64,000 nucleotides of DNA from Flaviramulus_B aquimarinus (GCF_039543205.1 NZ_BAABJH010000001.1:1736001-1800000); one strand, 5' to 3'; shown: positions 10,601-18,628, counted from the first letter of the stretch. A program made the numbers and translations. Notes: generated from the sequence alone by a model not told the origin.

Positions 10601-10802
10601 TTGCTGTTAGAGTATAATTCCCATCAAAATCTGTTTGGGCACCATTAGAGGTTTCCTGTACCGTTACATTCACACCAGGAAGTGGAATGCCATCTACTTT
10701 TGAAGTTACTGTTCCTGTTATATCTTTTTCTTGAGCAAATGAAATTTGCACAATTAATAGTAAAAAAGAAAACAAGAATAGTGTTCGTAAATTTTGTTTC
10801 AT
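7692..10802 (-). CDS. SusC/RagA-type TonB-dependent outer-membrane transporter
   Basis: This 1036-residue protein has a signal peptide ending ISFAQ, a carboxypeptidase-D regulatory-like domain at about 26-105, and the TonB-box-like EVVVTALGIKKERK. A plug domain follows at about 120-230 (PLYVIDGIPM, DVESMTILKGASAAALYGS, GANGVILITTK). The remainder is a 22-strand-type barrel that ends in an aromatic residue (VNINVNF). The length is normal for the family. It forms the pore under the SusD lid and uses TonB energy to import oligosaccharides. It is the first gene of the minus-strand locus and is divergent from the LytS/LytTR regulator genes. Confidence 0.95.
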   Translation of the reverse strand: MKQNLRTLFLFSFLLLIVQISFAQEKDITGTVTSKVDGIPLPGVNVTVQETSNGAQTDFDGNYTLTANVGDILNFSYLGMTSVQVTVGASNVIDVQMLEDATQLNEVVVTALGIKKERKTLTYSAQDVKGDDLTRVKQVNPINSLSGKSAGLTITRSASGVGGATKVVLRGNSSTSNNDPLYVIDGIPMLNNGNGQNGEAPGTSIFGAQTGNRDGGDITSLINPDDVESMTILKGASAAALYGSQGANGVILITTKSGKDGKIKVNFNSTFTVDNVVSLPELQTEYQSLSVGGAIAENGRVTDPKSWGAKTGGLSNTVDDFFKTGTTATQAISLSAGNKVAQTYFSFANTSATGVMPENRLNRNVFNLRETASFLNDKIQVSANISLSDQRIWNRPGNGLYSNPLTGLYLNPVGIDLNTYKNKFEYFNAATNMMDQFATSFDENIQQNPYWLINRNPSKDIAQRTLASVSVKYQLNDNLSLQSRGSFDKSFFTFDKKLYAGSDLTFVPTTGRYILEKTENTQQYLDFIANYNRDLSEDFDFNLTLGTSLTKYKIGDQILLDSGPEGLKFPNEFTIANFESSNGIAQTVSNREVQSVFGAVNIGYKDMLYLDITGRTDWSSTLVNTNSSSFFYPSFGLTNVLSEMFEMPDAVDFAKVRVSYAEVGKDIPAFATVPLRTIGTTGTTGTVGSANQATFAPREGETLEPEKQKSFEIGTEWRFFGNRLGLDLTYYSSTTENQIFFIAAQPNVQGYTQNIVNAGEISNKGIELVLNGKPIVNDNFKWNTALNFASNKNKVVSVHPSLDNGEAILTAPGVNGYGYSLVEGEDFGSIRGRSVMRNENGLPIVTDDGSGNLTIEASEFETIAHAQPDFTLGLSNTFDFKNFSINFLIDGKFGGDVVSVTEAVNDFYGVSQASADARNANGGMINVVTTSGASAQMTAQDYYTKTGGRAGLLGEYVYSATNVTLRELSIGYTLPKINDFFDSIKLSLIANNLFFIYKDAPFDPNIASSTGIGLQGVDIYGQPSTRSVGLNINVNF

Positions 10803-11095
10803 AATTTGATTATTTTATTTTTTTAGTTAAGCCAAACTATTCATTATCAAAATAGTTTTAAAAAAAATTATATAAACGACATGGTTTTACACACAGACAA
10901 CATTTTATGTTCGATAAGCGATTTTAGTAAAATAAACAATTGTCAATTTAATTGCTAATTAGTTAATATATCACTAAAATTGCTGTAAATTAATAGGCTT
11001 TTAATAATAAAATCCATTCAAAAGAAAGAATTATTTCAATATTCAATAAGAAAATAGGAGAAACCATCCCCATCAAATATCATGTAATATTTTGG

Positions 11096-12079
11096 ATGGG
11101 CTACTTTTTTTTTAACGTCGTAAGATGGGGGAGTTATTTCGATGATTATTGGTATTCATTAAAATCTAATTTAGTAGAATTCCCTATTCATATTATAATC
11201 GTTTATATAAATGTTTATTATTTGATTCCTAAGTTTATACTTCGGAAAAAATATTGGAATTATATGTTCTCATTAGCAATAATGCTAGTATCTGTTTATT
11301 TGGTTAGAACTGGTCTTAATTACCTTTTAGTAACTAAAGATATTTGGCCAGAGGCAGAAGATCCTGCAAAATTTTTGGAATTAAACCATATAATAGCCGT
11401 GGTACTTGGCGAATTATATGTTATAGGATTTGTAACAGCTATTAAATTAGTAATTGATTGGACCATAGAGAAACAAAGAAATGAAGATTTGGCAAAACTT
11501 CAAATGAGTACTGAACTTAAATATTTACGAACACAAATCCAACCTCACTTCTTTTTTAATACCTTAAACAACTTATATGCTTTAACTTTAAAGAAATCTG
11601 ATAATGCACTACGATTGATTATTAAATTATCTGATATGATGCAGTACATTTTATACGAGGTTAAAAGCTCTAAAGCTAGTTTGCTGAAGGAAATAAACCA
11701 TATTAATAATTTTATAGATATTGAGCGTTTGAGGTTCGATGATAGGGTTGATGCCGAAATGGACATAACAGGAGGTATTGAAGATATTTGTGTGCCTCCT
11801 TTATTATTTCTTTCTTTTGTTGAAAATTGTTTTAAGCATGGCATGAAAGAAAATGACCAGTTAAAAATAAAAATGAGCTTTGATGTTTTGAATAATGGCT
11901 ATTTGGAATTTACCTTAATAAATAATTTTAATCCAAAAGCAACTGAATATATTGCTAGCGGAATTGGTAATGAGAATGCAAAACGGCGATTAAAATTACT
12001 TTTTTCCAATAACTTTGTTTTAGAGTCTAAAGTTGAAGGAAACACCTATAAATTGTTCTTAAAAATTCCTGTACAATGA
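11096..12079 (+). CDS. LytS-type sensor histidine kinase
   Basis: From the ATG at 11096 the protein has 327 residues. Several N-terminal membrane segments (about 1-125) are followed by a His_kinase domain with TQIQPHFFFNTLNNLYAL, phospho-accepting His151, and a GHKL ATPase region (ENCFKHG, GIGNENAKRRL). The frame stays open upstream to 10997 and encodes a plausible natural N-terminus (IPIKYHVIFW just before MGYF). No ATG, GTG or TTG occurs there, so the real start may be a rare codon such as ATT near 11030. The stop overlaps the response-regulator start by 4 nt. It likely senses a locus-related signal. Confidence 0.88.
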   Translation: MGYFFFNVVRWGSYFDDYWYSLKSNLVEFPIHIIIVYINVYYLIPKFILRKKYWNYMFSLAIMLVSVYLVRTGLNYLLVTKDIWPEAEDPAKFLELNHIIAVVLGELYVIGFVTAIKLVIDWTIEKQRNEDLAKLQMSTELKYLRTQIQPHFFFNTLNNLYALTLKKSDNALRLIIKLSDMMQYILYEVKSSKASLLKEINHINNFIDIERLRFDDRVDAEMDITGGIEDICVPPLLFLSFVENCFKHGMKENDQLKIKMSFDVLNNGYLEFTLINNFNPKATEYIASGIGNENAKRRLKLLFSNNFVLESKVEGNTYKLFLKIPVQ

Positions 12080-12804
12080 AAATTAAGTGCATTATAATTG
12101 ACGATGAACCCTTAGCCATTTCTGTGATTGAAAATCATTTAAAGAATTTTGATCATGTTGAAATTGTTGAAACATTTAATAATCCTCTAAAAGCATATCG
12201 TGTTTTAGAGCAAGAAAAAATAGATCTTGTTTTTTTAGATATTAATATGCCTCAGATGACAGGTTTTGCTTTTATAGACAACCTAAGTTACAAGCCCCTA
12301 ATAGTTATTACGACTGCTTATCGGGAATATGCGGTAAAAAGTTTTGAACTTAATATTTTAGATTATTTGGTGAAACCTATTCCATTCAATCGGTTTTTAA
12401 AAACAATAAATAAGGTATATCAACAAGTTTATGTTAGTAACACCTCGGCAGATGTTAGTTTACAACAAGAGCCGCATATTTTTTTAAAAGTCAATAAAAA
12501 GCTAATTAAAATAAACCTAAACGATATTTTATACATTGAAAGCCTTAAAGACTATATTAAAGTTATTACTACGCTAGGCGATTATGTGGTACATAAATCA
12601 CTTACTGCCATAACCGAGGAATTGCCACAATCAAACTTTATACGTATTCATCGATCTTATACCATTTCAATTAATAAAGTTATTGCTTTAGAGGGCAATA
12701 CGGTTGAGATTTCAAATAGAAAAATCCCGATAGGACGAAATTATGTAAAGCAAACAAAGGAGCGTATATTTAATATTAACGACGATAAAGAGCATAAAAA
12801 CTAA
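12076..12804 (+). CDS. LytTR-family response regulator
   Basis: This 242-residue protein has a receiver domain at about 3-120, with acidic residues IIDDEP at 7-12, phospho-acceptor Asp55 in FLDINMPQM, and the conserved Lys in LDYLVKPIPF. A LytTR DNA-binding domain follows at about 135-235 (NLNDILYIESLKDYIKV, FIRIHRSYTISI, IPIGRNYVK). Its ATG overlaps the kinase stop (ATGA), which indicates translational coupling. The pair probably controls the divergent susC/susD operon and the downstream permease. Regulation of a SusC/D locus by a LytS/LytTR pair rather than a hybrid two-component system or SusR is less usual. Confidence 0.92.
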   Translation: MKIKCIIIDDEPLAISVIENHLKNFDHVEIVETFNNPLKAYRVLEQEKIDLVFLDINMPQMTGFAFIDNLSYKPLIVITTAYREYAVKSFELNILDYLVKPIPFNRFLKTINKVYQQVYVSNTSADVSLQQEPHIFLKVNKKLIKINLNDILYIESLKDYIKVITTLGDYVVHKSLTAITEELPQSNFIRIHRSYTISINKVIALEGNTVEISNRKIPIGRNYVKQTKERIFNINDDKEHKN

Positions 12805-12825
12805 CCCATAATCAAATAAATAAGC

Positions 12826-14148
12826 ATGTCCAATACACAAGAAAAGTCATCAAAGAACAGCACTTTAATTCCTATTATAATAATAGCAGGGTTATTTTTT
12901 ATTTTCGGATTTGTTACGTGGATAAATGGGGCGTTGATTCCATTTATGAAAACTATAAACGAACTTACTGATGCACAATCCTATTTAGTAGCATCTGCAT
13001 CCTATATTTCTTTTGTAGTTATGGCATTGCCAGCCTCATATATTATAAACAAGATAGGCTATAGAAAAGGCATGTCTTTAGGCTTAATAATTATGGCATT
13101 AGGAGCATTGGTTTTTATCCCAGCAGCCGAAGCCAGAACCTATTGGATGTTTTTAACTGCCATTTTTATACAAGGTACTGGTATGACTTTGTTACAAACG
13201 GCTTCAAACCCTTATATAACTATTTTAGGGCCTATTGAAAGTGCTGCAAAGCGTATTGCCATTATGGGTATTGCCAATAAAGTAGCGGGAGCTTTGGGGT
13301 CGGTAATATTTGGTGCTATTTTGTTGTCAGGAATAGATGAGATTAAAGACAAACTAAGCCTTGTAGGTGATACTGAAAAAGCGGGCTTATTAAACACCAT
13401 GGCAGATAGTGTTGTAACCCCATACATAGTTATGGCTATTGTATTGTTTTTATTAGGTGTTTTAATTAGAAAAGCACCACTACCACATGTAGAAGCACAA
13501 CCAATTAAGGAGTCAGAAATAGGAGGTAAAACCAAATCAAGTATTTTTCAGTTTCCACATTTATGGTTGGGTGTCTTAGCGTTATTTGTATATGTTGGGG
13601 TTGAGGTTATTGCTGGCGATACTATTATTTCATATGGAATTTCACTCGATATTCCTGTAGAGCAAGCTAAGTTTTTTACCCTCTTTACACTAATGGCCAT
13701 GGTCGCTACTTATGCATTAGGCGTATTTTTAATCCCTAAATATATTAGCCAAGCATTTGCTTTAAAAGCGAGTGCAGTTTTAGGTATTGTTTTGTCATTC
13801 TGTATTATGTTTACCAGTGGTTTTACATCCGTTCTATTCGTAGCAGCATTAGGTATTGCTAATGCTTTGGTTTGGCCAGCTATTTGGCCATTGGCATTAA
13901 CTGGTTTAGGTAAATTTACCAAAACAGCTTCGGCTTTATTGATTATGGCTATTTCTGGGGGTGCTATTCTTCCACCGTTATATGGTGCTTTAGTGGATGA
14001 TAAAAAAGAAAACTTAATGCTTAGTGGTGTTAATGAAATAAGTGCGACAGCAGAGGCAGCATCTTTTGGGTACTGGATTCTATTACCATGTTATATCATT
14101 ATTCTTTATTATGCGTTTTGGGGGCATAAAGTAGGTCTTAAAAAATAG
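12826..14148 (+). CDS. Sugar MFS permease, FHS (fucose/glucose-galactose/NagP) family
   Basis: This 440-residue inner-membrane protein has about twelve hydrophobic segments and the FHS-family signatures FGFVTWINGALIPFMK near the N-terminus, YIINKIGYRKGMSLGL, and QTASNPYITILGP near 125-137. FHS members are proton-coupled importers of fucose, glucose/galactose or GlcNAc. The location between the LytS/LytTR genes and a nagX-like gene, next to GlcNAc catabolic genes, favours a NagP-like GlcNAc role. It starts 21 nt after the regulator stop, consistent with one transcript. Substrate specificity is inferred from context. Confidence 0.88.
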   Translation: MSNTQEKSSKNSTLIPIIIIAGLFFIFGFVTWINGALIPFMKTINELTDAQSYLVASASYISFVVMALPASYIINKIGYRKGMSLGLIIMALGALVFIPAAEARTYWMFLTAIFIQGTGMTLLQTASNPYITILGPIESAAKRIAIMGIANKVAGALGSVIFGAILLSGIDEIKDKLSLVGDTEKAGLLNTMADSVVTPYIVMAIVLFLLGVLIRKAPLPHVEAQPIKESEIGGKTKSSIFQFPHLWLGVLALFVYVGVEVIAGDTIISYGISLDIPVEQAKFFTLFTLMAMVATYALGVFLIPKYISQAFALKASAVLGIVLSFCIMFTSGFTSVLFVAALGIANALVWPAIWPLALTGLGKFTKTASALLIMAISGGAILPPLYGALVDDKKENLMLSGVNEISATAEAASFGYWILLPCYIIILYYAFWGHKVGLKK

Positions 14149-14163
14149 GAAGGCTTAAACGTT

Positions 14164-15255
14164 ATGTCTAACAAAAAAAGAATAGAATCTGTTGATGTTT
14201 TAAGAGGCTTTACCATCATGGCCATGATTTTGGTCAATACGCCAGGAGACTGGGGATATGTTTATGGACCTTTATTGCACGCCGAATGGCATGGGCTAAC
14301 ACCAACCGATTTAATATTCCCCTTTTTTTTATTCATTGTTGGCATCTCCATTTATTTCGCTTATAAGAATAAATCGAATACTAAATCCACATATAAAAAA
14401 ATAACGATTAGAAGCTTAAAGCTTATCGGGCTAGGGGTGTTTCTAAATTTGTTTTTACCCTATTTTCCGTTTGTTACAGAGTTTGAAACCTTACGGTTTC
14501 TCGGAGTTTTACAAAGAATAGGAATCGTGTTTTTTATTTCATCTGTATTGTACCTTAATTGCAATTGGAAAAGCTTATTAGGCATTTCAATTTTTATTTT
14601 ATTAGGGTATTGGGTGTTTATTGGTTTTATGCCATTTTCAAATGGTATGGTGCCAACGTTTGATAGAGCGCCAAATAATTGGGTTAATTATTTAGATTTA
14701 AATATTTTAGGGAAACATATGTGGCAATCAGATTATGATCCTGAAGGTGTTATAAGTACATTGCCAGCAATTGTAACTTGTATTTCAGGAATTTTAATTG
14801 GGAAGTTATTAGAGGGTCTTACTCATATAAAACTATTGTTTTTTGTAGCTTTTGGATTGTTGACTATAGGTTATATTTTTGGTATATACTTTCCAATTAA
14901 CAAAGCTATTTGGAGCAGTAGTTTTGTTTTAGTAACTAGTGGCTGGGGCACGTTAATACTTGCTGTTATTTATTACTTAAAGGACATTAAGCAATATAAT
15001 ATCGGAACTGTTTTTAAATATGTTGGTATGAATGCCATTACTATTTATTTTTTATCAAGCTTTATATCTAAATCTATGTATTTAATAAAGGTTGGTGAGG
15101 ATCGTAATGTGCATTCTTGGCTTTTCATTAACCTTTTTAAATATGAGGTTTTTAGTCTTAAATTTTCTTCGCTATTGTATGGACTTACTGTCACAATATT
15201 TTATGTAATATTGGCCTATTTAATGTATAAGAGAAAGTTGTTTATTAAAGTTTAA
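14164..15255 (+). CDS. NagX-like multi-pass membrane protein (DUF5009 / HGSNAT-related acyltransferase family)
   Basis: This 363-residue protein has about ten membrane segments and opens with RIESVDVLRGFTIMAMILVN, the signature of the family related to heparan-alpha-glucosaminide N-acetyltransferase. The following HAEWHGLTPTDLIFPFFLF and VGISIYFA are also family-typical. Bacterial members (NagX, DUF1624/DUF5009) recur in chitin and GlcNAc loci. A transmembrane acetylation or transport-assisting role has been suggested for such proteins, but the reaction is not established. The gene follows the permease by 15 nt and ends the plus-strand GlcNAc operon. Confidence 0.82.
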   Translation: MSNKKRIESVDVLRGFTIMAMILVNTPGDWGYVYGPLLHAEWHGLTPTDLIFPFFLFIVGISIYFAYKNKSNTKSTYKKITIRSLKLIGLGVFLNLFLPYFPFVTEFETLRFLGVLQRIGIVFFISSVLYLNCNWKSLLGISIFILLGYWVFIGFMPFSNGMVPTFDRAPNNWVNYLDLNILGKHMWQSDYDPEGVISTLPAIVTCISGILIGKLLEGLTHIKLLFFVAFGLLTIGYIFGIYFPINKAIWSSSFVLVTSGWGTLILAVIYYLKDIKQYNIGTVFKYVGMNAITIYFLSSFISKSMYLIKVGEDRNVHSWLFINLFKYEVFSLKFSSLLYGLTVTIFYVILAYLMYKRKLFIKV

Positions 15256-15764
15256 AACTTTTATAAGCTGCAATTATACAAGTTATACAGAATGAAATTT
15301 TTTAGTTATTTTCTGCTTAATAAGATGCTTAAGTCTTGATTTCAGATTAATTGGGTTTTCAGATAAATGTTTAGTAAAAAATCAATCCGTTTGCTTTTAT
15401 TTTACAGAGAAATCATATTTATGGCCATTATTCCAAAAAACATTTTAAGTACAAATTATAAAAACTAATACTAATTCGGGTATGAAAGAACATTTTATAA
15501 GAAATTATAGAGATTAAGATTCGAGGTTAATGTAATTTTTTTGGTTTGAAAGAAATAATATATATTTGCTTTGTAAAATAAAAAATGAGGGATTATTTTT
15601 TATAAGCACATACTTTTTTATTAAAAAAACAGTTATTAACTAATGTTAATTCAAATCAAAAAACATGCATTTCATCGATGATTTTTGCTTTTTATGGATG
15701 TTTTTTTAGTAAAAAAAGGTATGTTTTTTTTTAAAACTCGTTTTTTTTTATACATTTGGACCCC
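15256..15764 (+). other. AT-rich intergenic region with a long leader for the PID-CTERM-like gene
   Basis: About 500 bases separate the nagX-like gene from the next small gene. No coding frame of substance is seen. The stretch holds one good promoter (15541-15568), many A and T runs, and a second TACATTTG element at 15751-15758 only 6 nt before the ATG. If transcription begins at the first promoter, the leader is roughly 190 nt long and could carry a regulatory RNA structure. Confidence 0.5.
15541..15568 (+). promoter_or_regulatory. Bacteroidetes-type promoter (TTG - 17 nt - TATATTTG)
   Basis: TTG at 15541-15543 and TATATTTG at 15561-15568 are separated by 17 nt. This fits the -33/-7 consensus recognised by the Bacteroidetes primary sigma factor (TTTG and TAnnTTTG), with a spacer on the short side. 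It points toward the small gene at 15765. Confidence 0.6.
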
Positions 15765-15977
15765 ATGATAATACAAAACAAAAGAATATTTGCCTCAATC
15801 TTATTTGTATTAATAAGTTTTGTGTGTGCTGCTCAAGGTGCTGACCCTGGACCACCACCACCATTACCACCACCACCAGTAGGAACACCACTTCCTATAG
15901 ATGGAGGCATTCTGTTAGGTATGTTTTTTGCGTTATTTTATGGGATTAAAAAAAGTGTTGTTCTCAGAAAACAATAA
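15765..15977 (+). CDS. Tiny exported protein with Pro-rich linker and PIDGG (PID-CTERM-like) tail
   Basis: The 70-residue product begins with a signal peptide (QNKRIFASILFVLISFVCAAQG). A short mature part follows that is almost entirely a proline stretch (PPPPLPPPP). It ends with LPIDGGILLGMFFALFYG, then a basic tail, IKKSVVLRKQ. PIDGG plus a hydrophobic helix plus basic residues matches the PID-CTERM type of C-terminal sorting signal described in Bacteroidetes. The start at ATG 15765 is preferred over an in-frame TTG at 15756 because it begins right before the signal peptide. There is almost no mature domain, so any function is unknown. Confidence 0.7.
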   Translation: MIIQNKRIFASILFVLISFVCAAQGADPGPPPPLPPPPVGTPLPIDGGILLGMFFALFYGIKKSVVLRKQ

Positions 15978-15992
15978 CTTAAATAAACCTAC

Positions 15993-16580
15993 CTACTTAA
16001 GCTCTAAAAGCTTAGCTACATATTTTCCTAAAACATCAAATTCTAAATTTACAACAGTGCCAATTTTAAAAGTATTGAAATTAGTATGCTTGTAAGTGTA
16101 AGGTATAATGGCAACACTAAAAGTGTCTTTTTTTGAATTAACAACCGTTAAACTTGTACCGTTAACAGTAATTGAACCCTTTTCAATAGTAACATTATTT
16201 AGTTTTGAATCATAGTTAAAAGTAAACACCCAGCTACCATTTTCTTCATTAATAGCAATGCAATTAGCCGTTTGATCAACATGACCCTGAACAATATGAC
16301 CGTCAAGTCTATCTCCTAGTTTCATAGCACGTTCAAGATTTACTTTATCGTTAACCTTTAAAGTACCAATACTTGTTTTGTCTAAAGTCTCTTTAATTGC
16401 CGTAACCGTGTATTCATCATTATGTATTGCAACAACTGTTAAGCAAACACCATTATGAGCAACACTTTGATCTATTTTTAATTCTGAAGTTATGGTGCTT
16501 TTAATAGAAATATGAAGATTATCAAGCTCTTCTTTTAAATTAGAAACTATACCAATATCTTCAATAATTCCAGTAAACAT
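15993..16580 (-). CDS. ribE: Riboflavin synthase, alpha chain
   Basis: This 195-residue enzyme starts with MFTGIIEDIG, the near-invariant N-terminus of riboflavin synthase. It shows the internal duplication of two lumazine-binding barrels: about 1-97 with AHNGVCLTVV, and about 98-195 with DGHIVQGHVDQT and ITVNGTSLTVV. It dismutates two molecules of 6,7-dimethyl-8-ribityllumazine to give riboflavin in the cytoplasm. The length is typical. It is convergent with the PID-CTERM-like gene (15 nt apart) and divergent from pdxA. No FMN riboswitch is apparent in its short upstream region. Confidence 0.95.
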   Translation of the reverse strand: MFTGIIEDIGIVSNLKEELDNLHISIKSTITSELKIDQSVAHNGVCLTVVAIHNDEYTVTAIKETLDKTSIGTLKVNDKVNLERAMKLGDRLDGHIVQGHVDQTANCIAINEENGSWVFTFNYDSKLNNVTIEKGSITVNGTSLTVVNSKKDTFSVAIIPYTYKHTNFNTFKIGTVVNLEFDVLGKYVAKLLELK

Positions 16581-16650
16581 ACTATTATCTGTTTATTTAG
16601 TTAAATTTGCAATTCCAAATCAAAATTACAAACAAAAGTTGTCTTTTTTA

Positions 16651-17730
16651 ATGAAGCAAGCAGAAAATATAATAGTAGGGATATCTATAGGGGATTTAAA
16701 TGGTATTGGAGGAGAAATTATTTTAAAAACATTTGAAGACCCAAGAATGTTAGATTTTTGTACACCAGTAATTTTTGCTTCGGCAAAAACCATGATGTTT
16801 TATAAATCGCATTTTAAATCTCAAATTAATTTCCACAGTATAAACAATATAAATCAATTGGCTATCGGAAAAGTTAATGTGTTTAATTGTTGGAATGAAC
16901 CTGTAAAAATAGAGTTTGGTGTTGAAGATATTAAAATAGGAGCCTATGCCTTAAAATCGTTAGAAGCTGCAACCAAAGCGTTAAAAAATGCTGACATTCA
17001 TGTTTTAGTAACGGCACCAATAAATAAACATAATATTCAATCAGAAGATTTTAAATTTCCAGGACATACCGATTATTTAGCGCAAGAACTAGAAGGAGAA
17101 AGTTTGATGTTTATGGTAACAGATACGCTAAGGGTTGGTTTGCTAACCGATCATGTACCTGTTAAAGATATTGCAATTCATATTACTCCAGAATTAATTG
17201 AACAAAAAATAAATACAGTTTATAATTCCCTAAAAAAAGATTTTAAAATACAGAAACCAAAGATTGCTGTTTTAGGAATTAACCCGCATACAGGTGATAA
17301 TGGAGTTATAGGTAGTGAAGATGATAATATTTTAAGACCTACGCTTCAAAAAATAAAAGAAGCTGGGAAATTGGTTTATGGTCCTTATGCTGCTGATAGT
17401 TTTTTTGGATCTAGTAATTTTAAAAACTTTGATGCCATTATAGCCTCATATCATGATCAAGGTCTCATACCGTTTAAAACACTGTCATTCGGTCAAGGTG
17501 TTAATTTTACAGCGGGCTTAAGTAAAGTAAGGACTTCGCCAGACCACGGTACCGCTTATGAAATTGCCGGAAAAGGTTCGGCTGATGAGAATTCTTTTAA
17601 AGAAGCTGTTTTTAGTGCCATCCATATATTTAAAAACAGATCAGGATATGAACAACTAACAGCTAATCCTTTAAAAAAATCGCCAAGAAACGAACGTCGT
17701 AAAGGCTTGAAACCGAGTTCAAATAAATAA
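16651..17730 (+). CDS. pdxA: 4-hydroxythreonine-4-phosphate dehydrogenase
   Basis: From ATG 16651 the product is about 359 residues and begins KQAENIIVGISIGDLNGIGG, matching the PdxA N-terminus. Other PdxA hallmarks are VTAPINKHNI, FPGHTDYLAQ, LTDHVPVKDI, NPHTGDNGVIG, ASYHDQGLIPFK and RTSPDHGTAYEIAG, which include the histidine metal ligands. PdxA oxidises 4-phosphohydroxy-L-threonine in the DXP-dependent pyridoxal-phosphate pathway. A TTG at 16639 in the same frame would add four residues and is less likely. The position upstream of yceD and rpmF is recurrent in Flavobacteria. Confidence 0.94.
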   Translation: MKQAENIIVGISIGDLNGIGGEIILKTFEDPRMLDFCTPVIFASAKTMMFYKSHFKSQINFHSINNINQLAIGKVNVFNCWNEPVKIEFGVEDIKIGAYALKSLEAATKALKNADIHVLVTAPINKHNIQSEDFKFPGHTDYLAQELEGESLMFMVTDTLRVGLLTDHVPVKDIAIHITPELIEQKINTVYNSLKKDFKIQKPKIAVLGINPHTGDNGVIGSEDDNILRPTLQKIKEAGKLVYGPYAADSFFGSSNFKNFDAIIASYHDQGLIPFKTLSFGQGVNFTAGLSKVRTSPDHGTAYEIAGKGSADENSFKEAVFSAIHIFKNRSGYEQLTANPLKKSPRNERRKGLKPSSNK

Positions 17731-17795
17731 AAACAAACAATTAAAGATATAAACAAAAAAATGTTTATAAGTACTGTGGCGTAAATAAAAATTTA

Positions 17796-17803
17796 TATAT
17801 TTG
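17796..17803 (+). promoter_or_regulatory. Putative -7 promoter element upstream of yceD-rpmF
   Basis: TATATTTG matches the Bacteroidetes -7 consensus exactly and lies 22 nt before the yceD ATG. The -33 position holds only CTG (17774-17776) at a 19-nt spacing, so the upstream half is weak. Confidence 0.5.
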
Positions 17804-17825
17804 CAGGCTCAAAATAGATGTGATA

Positions 17826-18365
17826 ATGAAGCCATTAAAAGAGTTTACAATTCCATTTGTAGGGCTAAAGGAAGCAAAACATCAATTTGAGTATAAAGTA
17901 GAGCGAGCGTTCTTTGAATATTTTGAGTATGAAGATTTTAACGATGTAAAGATTAAGGTTGATCTAGAATTAGAAAAAAAGACAACATTATTAGAACTAC
18001 ATTTTAAAATTTCAGGATGGGTTAATGTGAATTGTGACTTAACTAACGAACCTTATAATCAAACCATTGAAAATGAATTTGATTTGGTGGTTAAGTTTGG
18101 TAATGCCTATAACGATGAACATATAGATATACTTATTCTACCACATGGCGAGTATGAAGTGAATATACAACAGTATATATATGAATTAGTCATACTAGCA
18201 GTACCGGTAAAACGTATTCATCCAGGAGTAGAGGATGGCACATTAGATTCAGATATACTTGAAAAATTAGAAGAATTAAGCCCAAAGCTTAAAGATAGTA
18301 AAGACAAAGAAGAGGGTATAGATCCTCGTTGGAATACATTAAAGAAATTATTAACGGATAAATAA
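17826..18365 (+). CDS. YceD/DUF177 family protein
   Basis: This 179-residue cytoplasmic protein (ATG 17826; a GTG at 17820 would add two residues) begins KPLKEFTIPFVGLKEAKHQF and has VKRIHPGVEDGTLD near the C-terminus. It is followed immediately by rpmF. YceD/DUF177 proteins are encoded next to rpmF across bacteria and have been linked to 23S rRNA accumulation and ribosome biogenesis. The Bacteroidetes version has few cysteines. The 9-nt gap to rpmF and conserved order support the call. Confidence 0.85.
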   Translation: MKPLKEFTIPFVGLKEAKHQFEYKVERAFFEYFEYEDFNDVKIKVDLELEKKTTLLELHFKISGWVNVNCDLTNEPYNQTIENEFDLVVKFGNAYNDEHIDILILPHGEYEVNIQQYIYELVILAVPVKRIHPGVEDGTLDSDILEKLEELSPKLKDSKDKEEGIDPRWNTLKKLLTDK

Positions 18366-18374
18366 ACATATAAA

Positions 18375-18578
18375 ATGGCACATCCTAAGAGAAAAATCTC
18401 CAAAACAAGAAGAGATAAAAGAAGAACACATTATAAAGCAACTGCGCCACAGATTGCTACATGCCCAACAACTGGTGAACCTCACTTATATCACAGAGCA
18501 CACTGGCATGAAGGAAAACTGTATTACAGAGGTCAAATATTAATTGATAACTCTGAAGAAGTGGAAAACGTAGCATAA
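18375..18578 (+). CDS. rpmF: 50S ribosomal protein L32
   Basis: This 67-residue basic protein begins MAHPKRKISKTRRDKRRTHY, then HLYHRAHWHEGKLYYRGQI, the Bacteroidetes form of L32. The usual zinc-binding cysteine set is reduced to a single Cys in ATCPTTGEPH, so this is a zinc-free type. It belongs to the large ribosomal subunit near the peptidyl-transferase exit. It is directly followed by a strong terminator, so fabH probably has its own promoter. Confidence 0.96.
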   Translation: MAHPKRKISKTRRDKRRTHYKATAPQIATCPTTGEPHLYHRAHWHEGKLYYRGQILIDNSEEVENVA

Positions 18579-18600
18579 ATAAATTATGCATACCTATAAC

Positions 18601-18628
18601 AAAACGCTCACATGTGAGCGTTTTTTTT
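18601..18628 (+). terminator. Rho-independent terminator after rpmF
   Basis: AAAACGCTCACATGTGAGCGTTTT is a perfect 24-nt palindrome (10-bp stem with a 4-nt centre) that runs straight into an extended T tract. It lies 22 nt after the rpmF stop. Confidence 0.9.

Noticed and set aside
10803..10996. Search for a susC promoter and LytTR-binding repeats
   Set aside because: Only imperfect -7 matches (such as CAAAATAG, read on the minus strand as CTATTTTG) and no clear paired repeats were seen, so no site is claimed.
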